A stretch of DNA of 64,000 nt, from NCBI RefSeq assembly GCF_900104745.1, contig NZ_LT629732.1, forward strand, positions 5,505,981 to 5,569,980, given 5' to 3'. Source of the stretch: Actinopolymorpha singaporensis. Lineage in GTDB: Bacteria > Actinomycetota > Actinomycetes > Propionibacteriales > Actinopolymorphaceae. Both the position numbers and the translations under genes were made by a program. Below are positions 10,973-23,655 of the stretch, one piece after another. The notes under the pieces were generated by a model. The model was not told the origin of the DNA. It was given only the letters and a program-made list of their open reading frames with translations, and ran no database searches. Numbering within the stretch: the first letter of the stretch is position 1; the number at the start of each line of letters is the position of its first letter.

Positions 10973-12487
10973 ATGAGCAGCACCGCGTCCGGCGCCGGCT
11001 CCGCCGGCTCCGGCGGCAACACGGACGGTCACCGGGTGTCCCTCGCCTCCCCCACCGGGCGGTGGGTGCTGACCGCCGCGATCCTCGGCTCCGGCATGGC
11101 CCTGCTGGACGGGACGGTGGTCACCATCGCCCTGCCCGCCATCGGGCGTTCTCTCGGCGGCGGACTGCTGGTCCAGCAGTGGGTACTGGACGGCTACCTG
11201 CTCACCCTCAGTGCGCTGCTGTTGCTCGGCGGGGTCCTCGGCGACCGGTACGGCCGGCGGCGGGTGTTCACGCTCGGTCTGGTCCTGTTCACGCTGGCCT
11301 CGCTGGCCTGCGGGCTGGCGCCCAGCGGGCCGGTGCTCGTGGCCGCCCGGCTCGCCCAAGGCGTCGGCGGCGCCCTGCTCGTTCCCGGCAGCCTGTCCCT
11401 GATCGACGCCTCGATCCGCTCGGAGGACCGGGGCCGGGCGGTCGGCGCCTGGGCCGGACTCACCGGCGTCGCCGCGGCGGTCGGCCCGTTCGTCGGCGGC
11501 TGGCTGGTGGTCGCCGCGTCCTGGCGGTGGGTCTTCCTGATCAACCTCCCGATCGCCGCGGTCGCGCTGGCGCTGACCGTACGCCACGTGCCGGAAAGCC
11601 GGGCCGCGGCCACGTCCCACCGGCTCGACGTGCTCGGAACGGTCTGCGTCACCGCGGGGCTCGCCGGCCTGATGTACGCACTGATCGAGGTGCCCGCCCA
11701 CGGCTGGACACCCGCGACCGTCGTCGCGGTGGTCATCGGCGTCGCGGGTCTGGTCGGGTTCCCGCTGGTGGAGCGGCGCTCACCGGATCCGCTGCTCCCC
11801 CTGGACATCTTCGGTTCCCGCCAGTTCACCGGCGCGAACCTCACCACGCTCGCGGTGTACGCCGCGCTGGGCGGCGCGTTGTTCCTGCTGGCGCTGCAGC
11901 TGCAGCAGTCCCTCGGCTACTCCGCGCTGGCCGCGGGCGTTGTCAACCTGCCGTTGACGGTGCTGATGCTGCTGCTCTCCCCCAGGATCGGCGACCTCGC
12001 GCAACGCATCGGACCCCGGCTGCCGATGACGATCGGGCCGCTGGTCGCCGCCGCCGGCCTGGCGCTGATGGCCAGGATCGTGCCGGGTACGTCGTACTGG
12101 ACGGTGGTGCTGCCCTCGGTGGTGGTGTTCGGACTGGGCCTGTCCATCACCGTGGCGCCGCTGACCTCGACCGTGCTCGCGTCGGTGCCGGAGGCCCGGG
12201 TGGGCACGGCGTCCGGCGTCAACAACGCGGTGGCGCGTACCGCCGGGCTGCTGGCGGTGGCCATCCTGCCGCCGGTCGCGGGCGTGAGTATGGGCGGCGG
12301 CCCGCTCGGGCCGGGCTATGTCCGGGCGATGGTGATCGCGGCGGTGGTGTGCGCGGCCGGAGGGCTGGTCGCGTGGGCGACCGTACGCCGGGGAACGCCG
12401 GTCGAGCACCACCCCCTGGCCGGGCTGCAGCAGTGCTGCGGCGATCCCGCGACCCGGTGCGCATACGAGGAGCGCGCCGCCCGCTGA
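10973..12487 (+). CDS. MFS transporter, DHA2 (EmrB/QacA) drug:H+ antiporter family
   Basis: A 504-residue inner membrane protein with 14 predicted transmembrane helices. Family marks are GSGMALLDGTVVTIALPAIG in helix 1 (motif D1), GVLGDRYGRRRVF (motif A) and a helix-5 motif C-like GVAAAVGPFVGGWL. It should export hydrophobic drugs or metabolites against a proton gradient. The frame is open upstream to 10796, but the ATG at 10973 starts the family-like sequence after a Gly/Ser-rich leader of about 20 residues. It is divergent from the helicase gene and converges with the phosphatase gene 33 nt downstream. No regulator gene adjoins it. Confidence 0.9.
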   Translation: MSSTASGAGSAGSGGNTDGHRVSLASPTGRWVLTAAILGSGMALLDGTVVTIALPAIGRSLGGGLLVQQWVLDGYLLTLSALLLLGGVLGDRYGRRRVFTLGLVLFTLASLACGLAPSGPVLVAARLAQGVGGALLVPGSLSLIDASIRSEDRGRAVGAWAGLTGVAAAVGPFVGGWLVVAASWRWVFLINLPIAAVALALTVRHVPESRAAATSHRLDVLGTVCVTAGLAGLMYALIEVPAHGWTPATVVAVVIGVAGLVGFPLVERRSPDPLLPLDIFGSRQFTGANLTTLAVYAALGGALFLLALQLQQSLGYSALAAGVVNLPLTVLMLLLSPRIGDLAQRIGPRLPMTIGPLVAAAGLALMARIVPGTSYWTVVLPSVVVFGLGLSITVAPLTSTVLASVPEARVGTASGVNNAVARTAGLLAVAILPPVAGVSMGGGPLGPGYVRAMVIAAVVCAAGGLVAWATVRRGTPVEHHPLAGLQQCCGDPATRCAYEERAAR

Positions 12488-12520
12488 CCCTACGGGCACC
12501 TGCCGAACGCAGGCCGCACC

Positions 12521-13366
12521 TCAGCCGACCAGGCGGTCCCGCAGCCCCTGCGCCCGGTCCGGCCCGAATCCGCCGCGCTCGAGGTAGTTCGCGACACCTC
12601 CGTACTTGCTGTCCAGGTGCTCCAGCGTGGTCCGCATGACCTCCGGCGGCGTCGGCTGGAGCCCGCGCATGATCTCGCGCACCCGCGGGTCGCTGATGGC
12701 CGCGAGGGCGGCGGCGTTCTCCTCCACCAGCCGGCCCTCGGTCAGGGCATAGTCGGCGGCGATGGTGGCCGTCTCCACTCCGGCGAGATGCAGCGCCATG
12801 GCCACCACCATCCCGGTGCGGTCCTTGCCGCCGGCGCAGTGCACCACGACACCACCGGGCGGGGCGTCGGCGATCGCGGCCACGGCGGTCGCGAACAGCC
12901 GCGGCCGCAGGTCGAGCATCGCGATGTAGATCTCGGCGAGGGTGAGCCACTCGTGGTCGGGGTCGGCGGGGTTCTGGACAGGCACGTGACAGTGCAGCGG
13001 GGTGCCCAGGAACGGGCTCGGCGCACGCTCGCACTCGGCGTGCCGGCGCAGGTCGATGACCCGGCTCACGCCGTACGCGTGCACGGCGGCGACACCCTGC
13101 TCGGTGAGGCGGTGCGGACTGTCGGTGCGGATCAGCGCGCGGTGCCGGATCGCCCGGCCGTCGGTGGTCGGCAGCCCGCCGAGGTCGCGCGCGTTGCGGC
13201 AGTCGGGCCAGTCGAGGTGGCGGGACGGCAGGCCGTCCAGGTCGAGGGCGGCCTCGACGTCGTCGCGCCGGTTGCCCTGGGGAGTGATGTGCGAACTGTT
13301 CAGCGGAGCGTTCTGGAGACCGTCGTGGAAATCGTCGCGTGGACCGTGCTCTGCCGTACCAGCCAT
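12521..13366 (-). CDS. Tyrosine-protein phosphatase, PtpB/SIW14-like
   Basis: A 281-residue cytoplasmic phosphatase. The active-site loop HCAGGKDRTG begins at residue 176, with nucleophile C177 and phosphate-binding R183. The HCxxGKDRT form is the signature of mycobacterial MptpB-type dual-specificity/lipid phosphatases. An N-terminal NARDLGG motif, typical of this family, is also present. It converges with the MFS gene. Substrates could be phosphotyrosine proteins, phosphoinositides or small phosphoesters; nothing in the neighbourhood decides. There is no signal peptide, unlike the secreted mycobacterial enzyme, which also lacks a classical one. Confidence 0.9.
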   Translation of the reverse strand: MAGTAEHGPRDDFHDGLQNAPLNSSHITPQGNRRDDVEAALDLDGLPSRHLDWPDCRNARDLGGLPTTDGRAIRHRALIRTDSPHRLTEQGVAAVHAYGVSRVIDLRRHAECERAPSPFLGTPLHCHVPVQNPADPDHEWLTLAEIYIAMLDLRPRLFATAVAAIADAPPGGVVVHCAGGKDRTGMVVAMALHLAGVETATIAADYALTEGRLVEENAAALAAISDPRVREIMRGLQPTPPEVMRTTLEHLDSKYGGVANYLERGGFGPDRAQGLRDRLVG

Positions 13367-13502
13367 CTGTGCGGTGCACCCCTCACTGCCCGTTTACCGC
13401 GTCGTCGCACCCGGCGCGCGACGACCGGGCTCCAGCCTATGCGGCCGGGACGCCCGTACGGAGGAGTGTTCGGCAACGGTCAGGCCCGCGGGGACCGACG
13501 GC

Positions 13503-14519
13503 TCAGCGCGTCACCAGCGGGTCCAGCGCGACCGCCACGAACAACAGCGCGAGGTAGAGGTTGGACCAGTGGAAGAAGCGCATCGGCCGCAGCGCCGGGC
13601 CGGTCTGGCCGCGCGCGACCCGGCGTACCAGCGCGAACGCCTCCACCATGACGACGGCGCCCAGCACGGCCGCGGCGACGGGATACAGCCAGCCGGTCGG
13701 CGCGATCGGCCACAGGGCCAGGGAGGCCAGCACGGTCGCGGCGGAGTAGGCCACCACCTGCCAGGCGACGGCGCGCTCGGTGGCGACCACCGGCAGCATC
13801 GGCACACCGGCCTCGGCGTAGTCCTCGCGGTAGCGCATCGCCAGCGTCCACGTGTGCGGCGGCGTCCAGAAGAACACCACCAGCACCAGCGCCAGCGGCG
13901 CCCAGTCGAGGGACCCGCGCACCGCCGTCCACCCGATCACCACCGGGAAGCAGCCCGCGATGCCGCCCCACACGATGTTCTGTGACGTACGGCGCTTCAG
14001 CACCAGCGTGTATACGAGGATGTAGAAAGCGTTCGCGGCCAGTGCGAGCCCGGCCGACAGCCAGTTGACGACGAAGCCCAGCCACAGTGTCGCCACCAGG
14101 CCGAGCGCGATGCCGAAGACCGCGGCATTGCGCGGGCCCACCGCGTGCCGGGGCAGGGGCCGGCGGCGGGTGCGGCGCATCCGCTCGTCGATGTCGCGGT
14201 CGAGTACGCAGTTCAGGGTGTTGGCGCTGCCGGCGGCGGCGATGCCGCCGACCATCGTGGCGAGCACCAGCCCGAGCGACGGGACGCCTCGCTGGGCGAG
14301 GAACATCACCGGCACGGTGGTGACGAGGAGGAGCTCGATGATGCGGGGCTTGGTGAGGGCGACGTACGCCGCCACGACGTCCCGCCAGTGCGCCCGGCCG
14401 GGCGGGGCGGTGCGTCCGTGTCCCGCGTCCGGCCCGGCGGTGCGGTGGCCCGAGGTGCGCGACCCCGAGGTGGTGGGGCCGGAAGCGATGGGGCCGGAGT
14501 CGACTGCCGCCACGAACAC
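13503..14519 (-). CDS. ctaB: Protoheme IX farnesyltransferase (heme O synthase)
   Basis: CtaB (UbiA superfamily) attaches farnesyl to the heme B vinyl group, making heme O, which CtaA oxidises. The membrane protein shows [18 protein letters not shown] (Asp-rich Mg2+-prenyl-PP site), [30 protein letters not shown] and [15 protein letters not shown]. About nine helices are predicted. The start is uncertain: GTG at 14519 gives 338 residues with a polar repeat-like leader ([14 protein letters not shown]), and a second GTG lies at 14513. The frame is open to 14966. It is divergent from tkt, the usual actinobacterial arrangement. Confidence 0.93.
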   Translation of the reverse strand: MFVAAVDSGPIASGPTTSGSRTSGHRTAGPDAGHGRTAPPGRAHWRDVVAAYVALTKPRIIELLLVTTVPVMFLAQRGVPSLGLVLATMVGGIAAAGSANTLNCVLDRDIDERMRRTRRRPLPRHAVGPRNAAVFGIALGLVATLWLGFVVNWLSAGLALAANAFYILVYTLVLKRRTSQNIVWGGIAGCFPVVIGWTAVRGSLDWAPLALVLVVFFWTPPHTWTLAMRYREDYAEAGVPMLPVVATERAVAWQVVAYSAATVLASLALWPIAPTGWLYPVAAAVLGAVVMVEAFALVRRVARGQTGPALRPMRFFHWSNLYLALLFVAVALDPLVTR

Positions 14520-14844
14520 CTCGTCACCGGAGTACAAATCGGCCGGACGGTCCGGCCGCACGATCGCCGCAAGTCTAGGAGCCGTTCCCCGGAGGGCCTT
14601 CCCCGGGCTTACGGTGGCGTGCGGCCGGACCCCCATACCCATACAGTCCGGACACAATCGCGGGGGCGAAACGGTTCCGTCGTCCTGCGCGGGGTAAGCC
14701 ACACCACTGCGCCGCACCGCGCACAGTGATCCAGGGTCATTTCCGGGCCTCGCGGTGGACGGCACCGCCGCGCGAGCAGATCCGCACGTGGGTAGGCTCG
14801 CAAATGATGGCTTCCGCATCCTCTGACAGGAGTCGATCAGCCGT
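14520..14844. other. ctaB-tkt divergent region
   Basis: A 325-nt gap holding the promoters of ctaB and tkt. TAGGCT at 14793-14798 is a reasonable -10 box for tkt; no clear -35 accompanies it. AGGAG at about 14829-14833 serves tkt. The ctaB frame could start inside this region. No RNA gene or repeat is seen. Confidence 0.5.
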
Positions 14845-16950
<2,106 letters not shown>

Positions 16951-16981
16951 GCCCCGACACCCACACAGCTAAGGAGACTCG

Positions 16982-18094
16982 ATGAACGACCGACTTGCCG
17001 CACTGTCCGACGCGGGCGTGGCCGTCTGGATCGACGACGTCTCGCGTGGCCGCCTCTCCACCGGCAACCTCGCCGAACTCGTCGCCGACAAGCACGTCGT
17101 CGGAGTGACCAGCAACCCGACGATCTTCGCCAAGGCGGTTGGGAAGGCCGACGACTACGCCGAACAGAACCGCGATCTCGCCGCCCGGGGCGTCGACCTC
17201 GAGGAGGCCGTGCGCGCGATCACGACGTACGACATCCGCTGGGCCTGCGACGTCCTGCGCCCGGTCTACGACCGCACCGACGGCGTCGACGGCCGGGTGT
17301 CGCTGGAGGTCGACCCGCGCCTGGCCAAGGACACCCTGAAGACCGTGGCCGAGGCACGAGCCCTGTGGTGGCTTGTCGACCGGCCCAACCTCTTCATCAA
17401 GATCCCGGCCACCCGCGAAGGGCTGTCCGCGATCACCGCCGCGCTCGCCGAGGGCATCAGCGTCAACGTCACGCTGATCTTCGCCCTCCAGCGCTACCGG
17501 GACGTGATGGACGCGTTCATGACCGGGCTGGAGAAGGCCAAGGATAAGGGCCTCGACCTGAGCCGCATCGGCAGCGTCGCGTCCTTCTTCGTCAGCCGGG
17601 TCGACACCGAGTACGACAAGCGCCTGGACAAGATCGGCACCGACGAGGCCAAGGCCCTGAAGGGCAAGGCGGCCATCGCCAACGCGCGGCTGGCGTTCGA
17701 GGCGTACGAAGAGGTGTTCTCCTCCGACCGGTGGAAGGCGCTGGCGGCCGCCGGCGCCAAGCCGCAGCGCCCGCTGTGGGCCTCCACCTCCACCAAGGAC
17801 CCCAACCTGCCGGACACGATCTACGTCACCGAACTGGTCACCGACGGCGTGGTCAACACCATGCCCGAGGCCACGCTGAACGCGTTCGCCGACCACGGCG
17901 AAGTACGGGGGGACACCGTGCGCGGCCGCTACGACGAGGCCCGTCAGCTGATCGCCGGTCTGGAGAAGCTCGGCATCAGCTACGACGAGGTGGTCGAGCA
18001 GCTCGAGGTCGAGGGCGTGGAGAAGTTCGCGGCCAGCTGGAAGGAACTCCTCGACACCGTACGCACCGCACTCGAGGGGGGAAACAAGAAGTGA
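16982..18094 (+). CDS. tal: Transaldolase
   Basis: Transfers a dihydroxyacetone unit from sedoheptulose 7-phosphate to glyceraldehyde 3-phosphate. The 370-residue protein belongs to the longer (TalB type 2) actinobacterial/cyanobacterial subfamily. The Schiff-base lysine is K140 in [24 protein letters not shown] is the N-terminal signature. AAGGAG lies just before the ATG. The stop overlaps the pgi start (GTGA), so translation is coupled. Confidence 0.97.
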   Translation: MNDRLAALSDAGVAVWIDDVSRGRLSTGNLAELVADKHVVGVTSNPTIFAKAVGKADDYAEQNRDLAARGVDLEEAVRAITTYDIRWACDVLRPVYDRTDGVDGRVSLEVDPRLAKDTLKTVAEARALWWLVDRPNLFIKIPATREGLSAITAALAEGISVNVTLIFALQRYRDVMDAFMTGLEKAKDKGLDLSRIGSVASFFVSRVDTEYDKRLDKIGTDEAKALKGKAAIANARLAFEAYEEVFSSDRWKALAAAGAKPQRPLWASTSTKDPNLPDTIYVTELVTDGVVNTMPEATLNAFADHGEVRGDTVRGRYDEARQLIAGLEKLGISYDEVVEQLEVEGVEKFAASWKELLDTVRTALEGGNKK

Positions 18095-19710
18095 GCGCCG
18101 AAGGGCTCACCGTCGAGGTCACCCGGCCCGAGGATGACGCGGTCAGCCGACTGGTCAAGGACCAGGTGGCCTCCAAGCTCGCCGCGAAGGACGCCACGCT
18201 GTGGGGCCCGGACGCGGAGCCGGAGGCATCGATCCGGCTGGGCTGGGTCGACCTCCCGCGTACGTCCCGGCCGCTGCTGGCCGAGATCGAGGCGCTGCAG
18301 GCGCAGCTGCGCCAGGAGGGTCTGGACCACATCGTCCTGTCCGGCATGGGCGGCTCCTCGCTGGCACCGGAGGTGATCACGACCACCGCCAACGTGCCGT
18401 TGACAGTGCTCGACTCGACCGATCCGTCTGTCATCGCGCGGGCGATCGGGCAGGATCTCGACCGCACCGTCCTGGTGGTGTCGAGCAAGTCCGGGTCGAC
18501 CGTGGAGACCGACAGCCACCGGCGGGCCTACCTCAAGGCGTTCGCCGACGCCGGCATCGACGGCCCCAGCCGGATCGTCGTGGTCACCGACCCGGGCTCG
18601 CCGTTCGCCGAGCTGGCCGCGCGTGAGGGCTATCGCAAGGTGTTCCTCGCCGACCCGAACGTCGGCGGCCGCTACAGCGCACTGACCGCGTTCGGGCTGG
18701 TCCCGGCGGGGCTGGCCGGGGCCGACGTCGCGGAGTTGCTCGACCAGGCCGAGGCGGTGCTCCCGGCGCTGGCGCAGGACAGCGCCGACAACCCCGCCCT
18801 GGCCCTGGGCGCCGCTCTGGGCGCCGGGCACCAGGCCGGTCGGGACAAGGTCGTGCTGGGCGAGGGAACCACCTCCGTCACCGGGTTCGGCGCGTGGGCC
18901 GAGCAGCTCATCGCCGAGTCGACGGGGAAGCTCGGCCGGGGCCTGCTGCCGGTCGACGTCGGCGGCACCTCCGACGCCACGCCCGGCTGGGCGAACCCGG
19001 GACCCGACGTCACCCCGGTGGCGATCGGCACCCCCGAGCAGACCGTGCCCGGCCTGGTCGTGACCGACGGCTCGCTCGGCGCGTTGTTCCAGGTGTGGGA
19101 GACGGCGGTGGCGGTCGCCGGCCGGTTGATCGGGATCAACCCCTTCGACCAGCCCAACGTCGAGGAGGCCAAGAAGGCCGCCCGCTCGCTGCTGGACCAG
19201 CCGCCCTCGCAGGAGTCCGCCCCCTCCCCCGCCTTCGCCGACGGTGCGGTCGAGGTCTACGGCGACGAGAAGCTGCTGGCCGGTGCGAGCTCGGTCGAGC
19301 AGGCCCTCAGCGCCATCGTCGAGGCGGTACCCGAGCGTGGCTACCTCGCGCTGCTGGCCTACCTCGACCGGGACGCCGACGCGGACGCCGCCCGGCTGCG
19401 TCCCGCCCTCGCCGCCTCGGTCCCGTTCCAGGTGACCTTCGGCTTCGGGCCGAGGTACCTGCACTCGACCGGGCAGTATCACAAGGGCGGGCATCCCAAC
19501 GGTGCATTCGTGGAGATCACCGGGGCCGTCACCGACGACCTCGAGGTCCCCGGCCGGCCGTACACCTTCGGGCAGCTCATCTACGCCCAGGCCGTCGGCG
19601 ACCTCGGCATCCTGCGGGACAAGGGATTCCCCACGCTGCGATTCCACCTGACCGACCGGAAGGCCGGTCTCGCCCAGCTGCTGGACGCAGCCGGAAAGGT
19701 GCGCACATGA
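18091..19710 (+). CDS. pgi: Glucose-6-phosphate isomerase
   Basis: Interconverts glucose 6-phosphate and fructose 6-phosphate, here placed between transaldolase and zwf. This feeds non-oxidative pathway products back to zwf (a cyclic pentose phosphate pathway). The 539-residue protein shows the SIS domain motif [25 protein letters not shown] and [12 protein letters not shown]. Sequence is of the divergent actinobacterial type, shorter in places than E. coli Pgi. The GTG start is chosen because it overlaps the tal stop by 4 nt. The ATG of zwf overlaps its own stop in the same way. Confidence 0.94.
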   Translation: MSAEGLTVEVTRPEDDAVSRLVKDQVASKLAAKDATLWGPDAEPEASIRLGWVDLPRTSRPLLAEIEALQAQLRQEGLDHIVLSGMGGSSLAPEVITTTANVPLTVLDSTDPSVIARAIGQDLDRTVLVVSSKSGSTVETDSHRRAYLKAFADAGIDGPSRIVVVTDPGSPFAELAAREGYRKVFLADPNVGGRYSALTAFGLVPAGLAGADVAELLDQAEAVLPALAQDSADNPALALGAALGAGHQAGRDKVVLGEGTTSVTGFGAWAEQLIAESTGKLGRGLLPVDVGGTSDATPGWANPGPDVTPVAIGTPEQTVPGLVVTDGSLGALFQVWETAVAVAGRLIGINPFDQPNVEEAKKAARSLLDQPPSQESAPSPAFADGAVEVYGDEKLLAGASSVEQALSAIVEAVPERGYLALLAYLDRDADADAARLRPALAASVPFQVTFGFGPRYLHSTGQYHKGGHPNGAFVEITGAVTDDLEVPGRPYTFGQLIYAQAVGDLGILRDKGFPTLRFHLTDRKAGLAQLLDAAGKVRT

Positions 19711-21344
19711 CCGACGCAGGAGGAACCACCGAAGCCGGCTCCCAGCGGGGCGCCGGCTCCAACGTCGTGGGGGTGTCGGCCGACACCGAGCCCCTGCACT
19801 GGCCGATGGCGGCGGTGTCGGCGGCAGAGACCAACCCACTGCGCGACCCGCAGGACCGCCGGCTGCCGCGCATCGCCGGCCCGTGCGGCCTGGTGATCTT
19901 CGGTGTCACCGGCGACCTGGCCCGCAAGAAGCTGATGCCGGCCGTCTACGACCTCGCCAACCGCGGGTTGCTCCCGCCGGGGTTCGCCCTGGTGGGCTTC
20001 GCCCGGCGCGACTGGGCGCACGAGGACTTCGAACGCGTCGTGCACGACGCGGTCAAGGAGTACGCCCGTACGCCGTTCCGTGAAGAGGTCTGGAAGCAGC
20101 TGTCGGAAGGCTTCCGATTCGTGCCCGGCGAGCTCGACGACGACCCGTCGTTCGAGCGGCTGCGCGCCACCATCGACGACCTCGACCGCGAACGCGGCAC
20201 CAACGGCAACCACGTCTTCTACCTCTCGGTGCCGCCGAAGCTGTTCCCGGTGACCGTGCGCCAGCTGAAGAAGCACGGCCTGGCCGAGCAGAGCGAGGAC
20301 CACTGGCGCCGGGTCGTGGTGGAGAAGCCGTTCGGGCACGATCTGGCCAGCGCACGCGAGCTGAACGCCATCGTCTCGGAGGTCTTCTCCCCCGAGCAGG
20401 TCTTCCGCATCGACCACTACCTCGGCAAGGAGACCGTCCAGAACATCCTGGCGCTGCGCTTCGCCAACCAGCTGTTCGAACCGGTCTGGAACTCCAACTA
20501 CGTCGACCACCTGCAGATCACCATGGCCGAGGACGTCGGCATCGGCGGCCGGGCAGGCTACTACGACGGCATCGGCGCGGCCCGCGACGTCATCCAGAAC
20601 CACCTGCTCCAGCTCGTGGCGCTGACCGCCATGGAGGAGCCGGTGAGCTTCGACGCGCAGAGCCTGCGGCTGGAGAAGCAGAAGGTCCTGGCCGCGATCC
20701 AGCTGCCCCGCCGGCTCGACCTGCACACCGCGCACGGGCAGTACTCCGAGGGCTGGGCCGGTGGGATCAAGGTACGCGGATACCTCCAGGAGGAGGGCAT
20801 CCCGCCGGACTCCCGGACCGAGACCTACGCCGCGGTCAAGCTGGACATCGACAACCGGCGGTGGGCGGGCGTCCCGATCTACCTGCGCACCGGCAAGCGG
20901 CTCGCCCGCCGGGTCACCGAGGTGGCCGTGGTGTTCAAGAAGGCCCCGCACCTGCCGTTCGCATCCACCGCGACCGAGGAGCTGGGCAACAACACCCTGG
21001 TGATGCGGATCCAGCCCGACGAGGGGATCACCCTGCGGTTCGGCTCGAAGGTGCCGGGCAGCCAGATGGAGATCCGCGACGTGACGATGGACTTCGCCTA
21101 TGGCGGTGCGTTCACCGAGTCCTCGCCGGAGGCGTACGAACGACTGATCCTCGACGTGCTGCTCGGTGACTCCCCCCTCTTCCCGCAGCACGAGGAGGTG
21201 GAGCTGTCCTGGCGGATCCTCGACCCGATCGTCAACTACTGGGCCGAGCACACCAAGCCCGAGCAGTACCCCGCCGGCACCTGGGGGCCGGCGTCCGCCG
21301 ACGAGATGTTGGCCCGCGACGGCCGGGCCTGGAGGCGTCCGTGA
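19707..21344 (+). CDS. zwf: Glucose-6-phosphate 1-dehydrogenase
   Basis: First enzyme of the oxidative pentose phosphate pathway; oxidises glucose 6-phosphate to 6-phosphogluconolactone with NADP+. The 545-residue protein has the Rossmann motif IFGVTGDLARKKL, the substrate-binding RIDHYLGKE at about residues 234-242 and a GxxxGG-type C-terminal beta domain. The first 45 residues are a polar extension. Start and stop both lie in 4-nt overlaps with pgi and opcA. OpcA, encoded next, is the known assembly/activation partner in actinobacteria and cyanobacteria. Confidence 0.97.
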   Translation: MTDAGGTTEAGSQRGAGSNVVGVSADTEPLHWPMAAVSAAETNPLRDPQDRRLPRIAGPCGLVIFGVTGDLARKKLMPAVYDLANRGLLPPGFALVGFARRDWAHEDFERVVHDAVKEYARTPFREEVWKQLSEGFRFVPGELDDDPSFERLRATIDDLDRERGTNGNHVFYLSVPPKLFPVTVRQLKKHGLAEQSEDHWRRVVVEKPFGHDLASARELNAIVSEVFSPEQVFRIDHYLGKETVQNILALRFANQLFEPVWNSNYVDHLQITMAEDVGIGGRAGYYDGIGAARDVIQNHLLQLVALTAMEEPVSFDAQSLRLEKQKVLAAIQLPRRLDLHTAHGQYSEGWAGGIKVRGYLQEEGIPPDSRTETYAAVKLDIDNRRWAGVPIYLRTGKRLARRVTEVAVVFKKAPHLPFASTATEELGNNTLVMRIQPDEGITLRFGSKVPGSQMEIRDVTMDFAYGGAFTESSPEAYERLILDVLLGDSPLFPQHEEVELSWRILDPIVNYWAEHTKPEQYPAGTWGPASADEMLARDGRAWRRP

Positions 21345-22651
21345 TCATCGACCTGTCCGACACCACCGCGAGCAAGATCGCTTCCGCGCTGGTCAGGGCG
21401 CGCGCCAGCTCGGGCAGCCCGGCGATGGGCATGGTTCTCACGCTGGTGGTCGTCGCCGACGAGAGCAGCCACTACGACGCGCTCAGGGCGGCGCTGGAGG
21501 CGGCGAAGGAGCACCCGTCCCGCATCCTCGGCGTCATCCCTCGCGGCGGTCGCGGCGCGGCCCGGCTGGACGCCGAGGTCCGGGTCGGCGGTGAGGCCGG
21601 GCCCGGTGAGAGCGTCCTGCTCCGCCTGTACGGCGACCTCGCCCGGCACGCCGAGTCGGTCGTGATGCCCCTGCTGCTGCCGGAGTCGCCGGTCGTGGTG
21701 TGGTGGCCGAACAAGGCGCCCGAGGTGCCCTCGCAGGACGCGGTGGGCCGGTTGGCCCAGCGCCGGGTGACCGACGCGGCAGCCTCGCGCCGGTCACTGG
21801 AGACGCTGATCTCCCAGTGCGGCAGCTACCAGCCCGGCGACACCGACCTGTCGTGGACCCGGGTCACACCGTGGCGGGCGCTGCTGGCCGCCGCCCTGGA
21901 CCAGCCGCACAGCCGGGTGACCGGTGCGACCGTCGAGGCCGAGCGCGGCAACGCCAGTGCCGACCTGCTGGCGGCGTGGCTGTGCCGACGGCTGCGGGTG
22001 CCCACCAAGGTGAAGTCCAGCCGGGGGCCGGGCATCACCGCGGCCGTGCTTCACACCGACGCGGGCGACGTCGCCATCACCCGGCCCGACGGGCGGCTGG
22101 CGCGTTACACCGTTCCCGGTCAGCCCGAACGCCACGTGGCCCTGAAGCGGCGGGACACCTTCGAGCTGCTGGCCGAGGAGCTGCGCCGCCTCGACCCCGA
22201 CGACGTGTACGCCGAGACCGTCTCCGAACTCCTCGACCGGGCCCAGGCCAACCGCAAGGGCTCGGCCAACGGACCCGCGCGTACGTCCGCCGACGAGCGT
22301 CCCGCGGGCGGCTCCGACGGTGACGGAGCGGCGGGATCCGATGCGGCGGCCCGCCCGGCGACGAAGTCGGCTGCCGACCGATCGCCTGCCGAGGATGCGC
22401 TGGCGTCCGACCGGAAGGTGGCCAAGAAGGCGGCGAAGAAGGCCCCTGCCGAAGACACCACGGCCAAGCAGGCGCCCGCAAAGAAGGCCGGAGCAAAGAA
22501 GGCGCCGGCGAAGGAAGCAGCCGCGAAGAAGGCCCCCGCCGAGAAGGCGGCGAAGAAGGCACCCGGCCGGAAGGCCGCTGCCGAGCGGGCGTCCGCCCCG
22601 AGGAGCGCCGGCCGGTCGGCGCGCCGCCGTACCGACTCGGACGGCGCCTGA
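21341..22651 (+). CDS. opcA: OpcA, glucose-6-phosphate dehydrogenase assembly protein, with Lys/Ala-rich tail
   Basis: OpcA promotes oligomerisation and activity of Zwf. Residues 1 to about 310 are a normal OpcA domain ([39 protein letters not shown]). The remaining 100-plus residues are an extension made of AKKA/PAKKA/KKAP repeats ending in [12 protein letters not shown], closely resembling the basic tails of actinobacterial HU and histone H1-like proteins. The GTG start overlaps the zwf stop. The stop TGA overlaps the pgl ATG (TGATG). The tail is a real part of the frame, not an artefact of start choice, since it is C-terminal and followed directly by pgl. Confidence 0.93.
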   Translation: MIIDLSDTTASKIASALVRARASSGSPAMGMVLTLVVVADESSHYDALRAALEAAKEHPSRILGVIPRGGRGAARLDAEVRVGGEAGPGESVLLRLYGDLARHAESVVMPLLLPESPVVVWWPNKAPEVPSQDAVGRLAQRRVTDAAASRRSLETLISQCGSYQPGDTDLSWTRVTPWRALLAAALDQPHSRVTGATVEAERGNASADLLAAWLCRRLRVPTKVKSSRGPGITAAVLHTDAGDVAITRPDGRLARYTVPGQPERHVALKRRDTFELLAEELRRLDPDDVYAETVSELLDRAQANRKGSANGPARTSADERPAGGSDGDGAAGSDAAARPATKSAADRSPAEDALASDRKVAKKAAKKAPAEDTTAKQAPAKKAGAKKAPAKEAAAKKAPAEKAAKKAPGRKAAAERASAPRSAGRSARRRTDSDGA

Positions 22652-23433
22652 TGGGTGCGCCCGAGGTGGTAGTCCACGCCCACAAGGACCTCCTGGCCCA
22701 GGCCGTCGCTGCCCGTCTGGTGACCCGGGTGGTCGACGGCCAGGCCGGTGGGCGCACCGCACACGTGGTCCTGACCGGCGGCGGTATCGGCACCGCCGTC
22801 CTCGCCGCGCTCGCCGCCGCACCGGCCAGGGACGCCATCGACTGGTCGCGCCTTGACGTTTGGTGGGGCGACGAACGCTTCGTACCGGAGGGCGACCCCG
22901 AACGCAACGAGACCGGTGCGCGGGCAGCACTGCTCGACCACGTGCCCATCCCCGCGGACCGGGTCCACCCGATGCCGGCCGCGGACGGAGCCGAGGGCGA
23001 CCGCCCCGAGGACGCGGCACGCCGGTACGCCGAAGAACTCCGCGCGGCGGCCCGGCCGGAGGACCACGGGCCGGTCCCGCGGTTCGACGTCCTCATGCTC
23101 GGCGTGGGGCCGGACGGGCACGTCGCGTCGCTCTTCCCCGAGCATCCCGCGGTGCACGAGGAGGAGGATTCGGTGGTCGCGGTGCACGGTGCGCCGAAGC
23201 CGCCGCCGACCAGGTTGTCGCTGACGTTCCCCGCGCTCAACGCCGCCCGCGAGGTGTGGTTCCTGGTGTCCGGTGAGGAGAAGGCCGGGGCGGTACGCCT
23301 CGCCCTCGGCGGGGCCGGACCGGTGCAGATCCCCGCGGCGGGCGTACGCGGCCGGCAGCGCACCCTGTGGCTGCTGGACCGTTCCGCCGCGAAGGAACTC
23401 CCGGTGGAGCTGACCCGGCCCACCGAGCACTGA
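22651..23433 (+). CDS. pgl: 6-phosphogluconolactonase
   Basis: Hydrolyses 6-phosphogluconolactone made by Zwf. The 260-residue DevB/SOL-type protein contains [32 protein letters not shown] and [17 protein letters not shown], all family signatures. It is the last gene of the operon and begins on the A of the opcA stop (TGATG). Its C-terminus ELTRPTEH and stop codon are encoded within a 20-bp unit that is repeated twice more after the stop. Confidence 0.96.
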   Translation: MGAPEVVVHAHKDLLAQAVAARLVTRVVDGQAGGRTAHVVLTGGGIGTAVLAALAAAPARDAIDWSRLDVWWGDERFVPEGDPERNETGARAALLDHVPIPADRVHPMPAADGAEGDRPEDAARRYAEELRAAARPEDHGPVPRFDVLMLGVGPDGHVASLFPEHPAVHEEEDSVVAVHGAPKPPPTRLSLTFPALNAAREVWFLVSGEEKAGAVRLALGGAGPVQIPAAGVRGRQRTLWLLDRSAAKELPVELTRPTEH

Positions 23434-23470
23434 CCCGGCCCACCGAGCACTGACCCGGCCCACCGAGCAC
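23411..23470 (+). repeat. Three perfect tandem copies of a 20-bp unit across the pgl stop codon
   Basis: The unit TGACCCGGCCCACCGAGCAC occurs at 23411-23430 (coding), 23431-23450 (starting with the pgl stop) and 23451-23470. The copies are identical, pointing to recent slippage duplication. Because each copy begins with TGA in a shifted phase relative to the others, extra copies do not lengthen Pgl. Confidence 0.9.
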
Positions 23471-23531
23471 TGTCCCGGGCTACCGCCTGGTGGTGTGGCG
23501 GCGCGGTGGTCGCGGTCGCCGCGCGCGGCCG

Positions 23532-23556
23532 GCGTCGACGCGGCCGGCGTCGACGC
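23532..23556. terminator. Candidate hairpin between convergent pgl and oxidoreductase genes
   Basis: Two copies of GCGTCGACGC (23532-23541, 23547-23556), a sequence that is its own reverse complement, are separated by 5 nt and can pair as a 10-bp stem. CCTTT follows on the plus strand. It sits between two converging genes, so a bidirectional terminator is plausible. Confidence 0.45.
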
Positions 23557-23655
23557 GGCGCCTTTGCTGGTGCGCCACGACGTCCCCGGGCCGTTGACGT
23601 AGGCGATCCGGCGCTGGCCTGTTGCTCGCCGTTGGTCGGGCGAGCGAAGCCCGGC

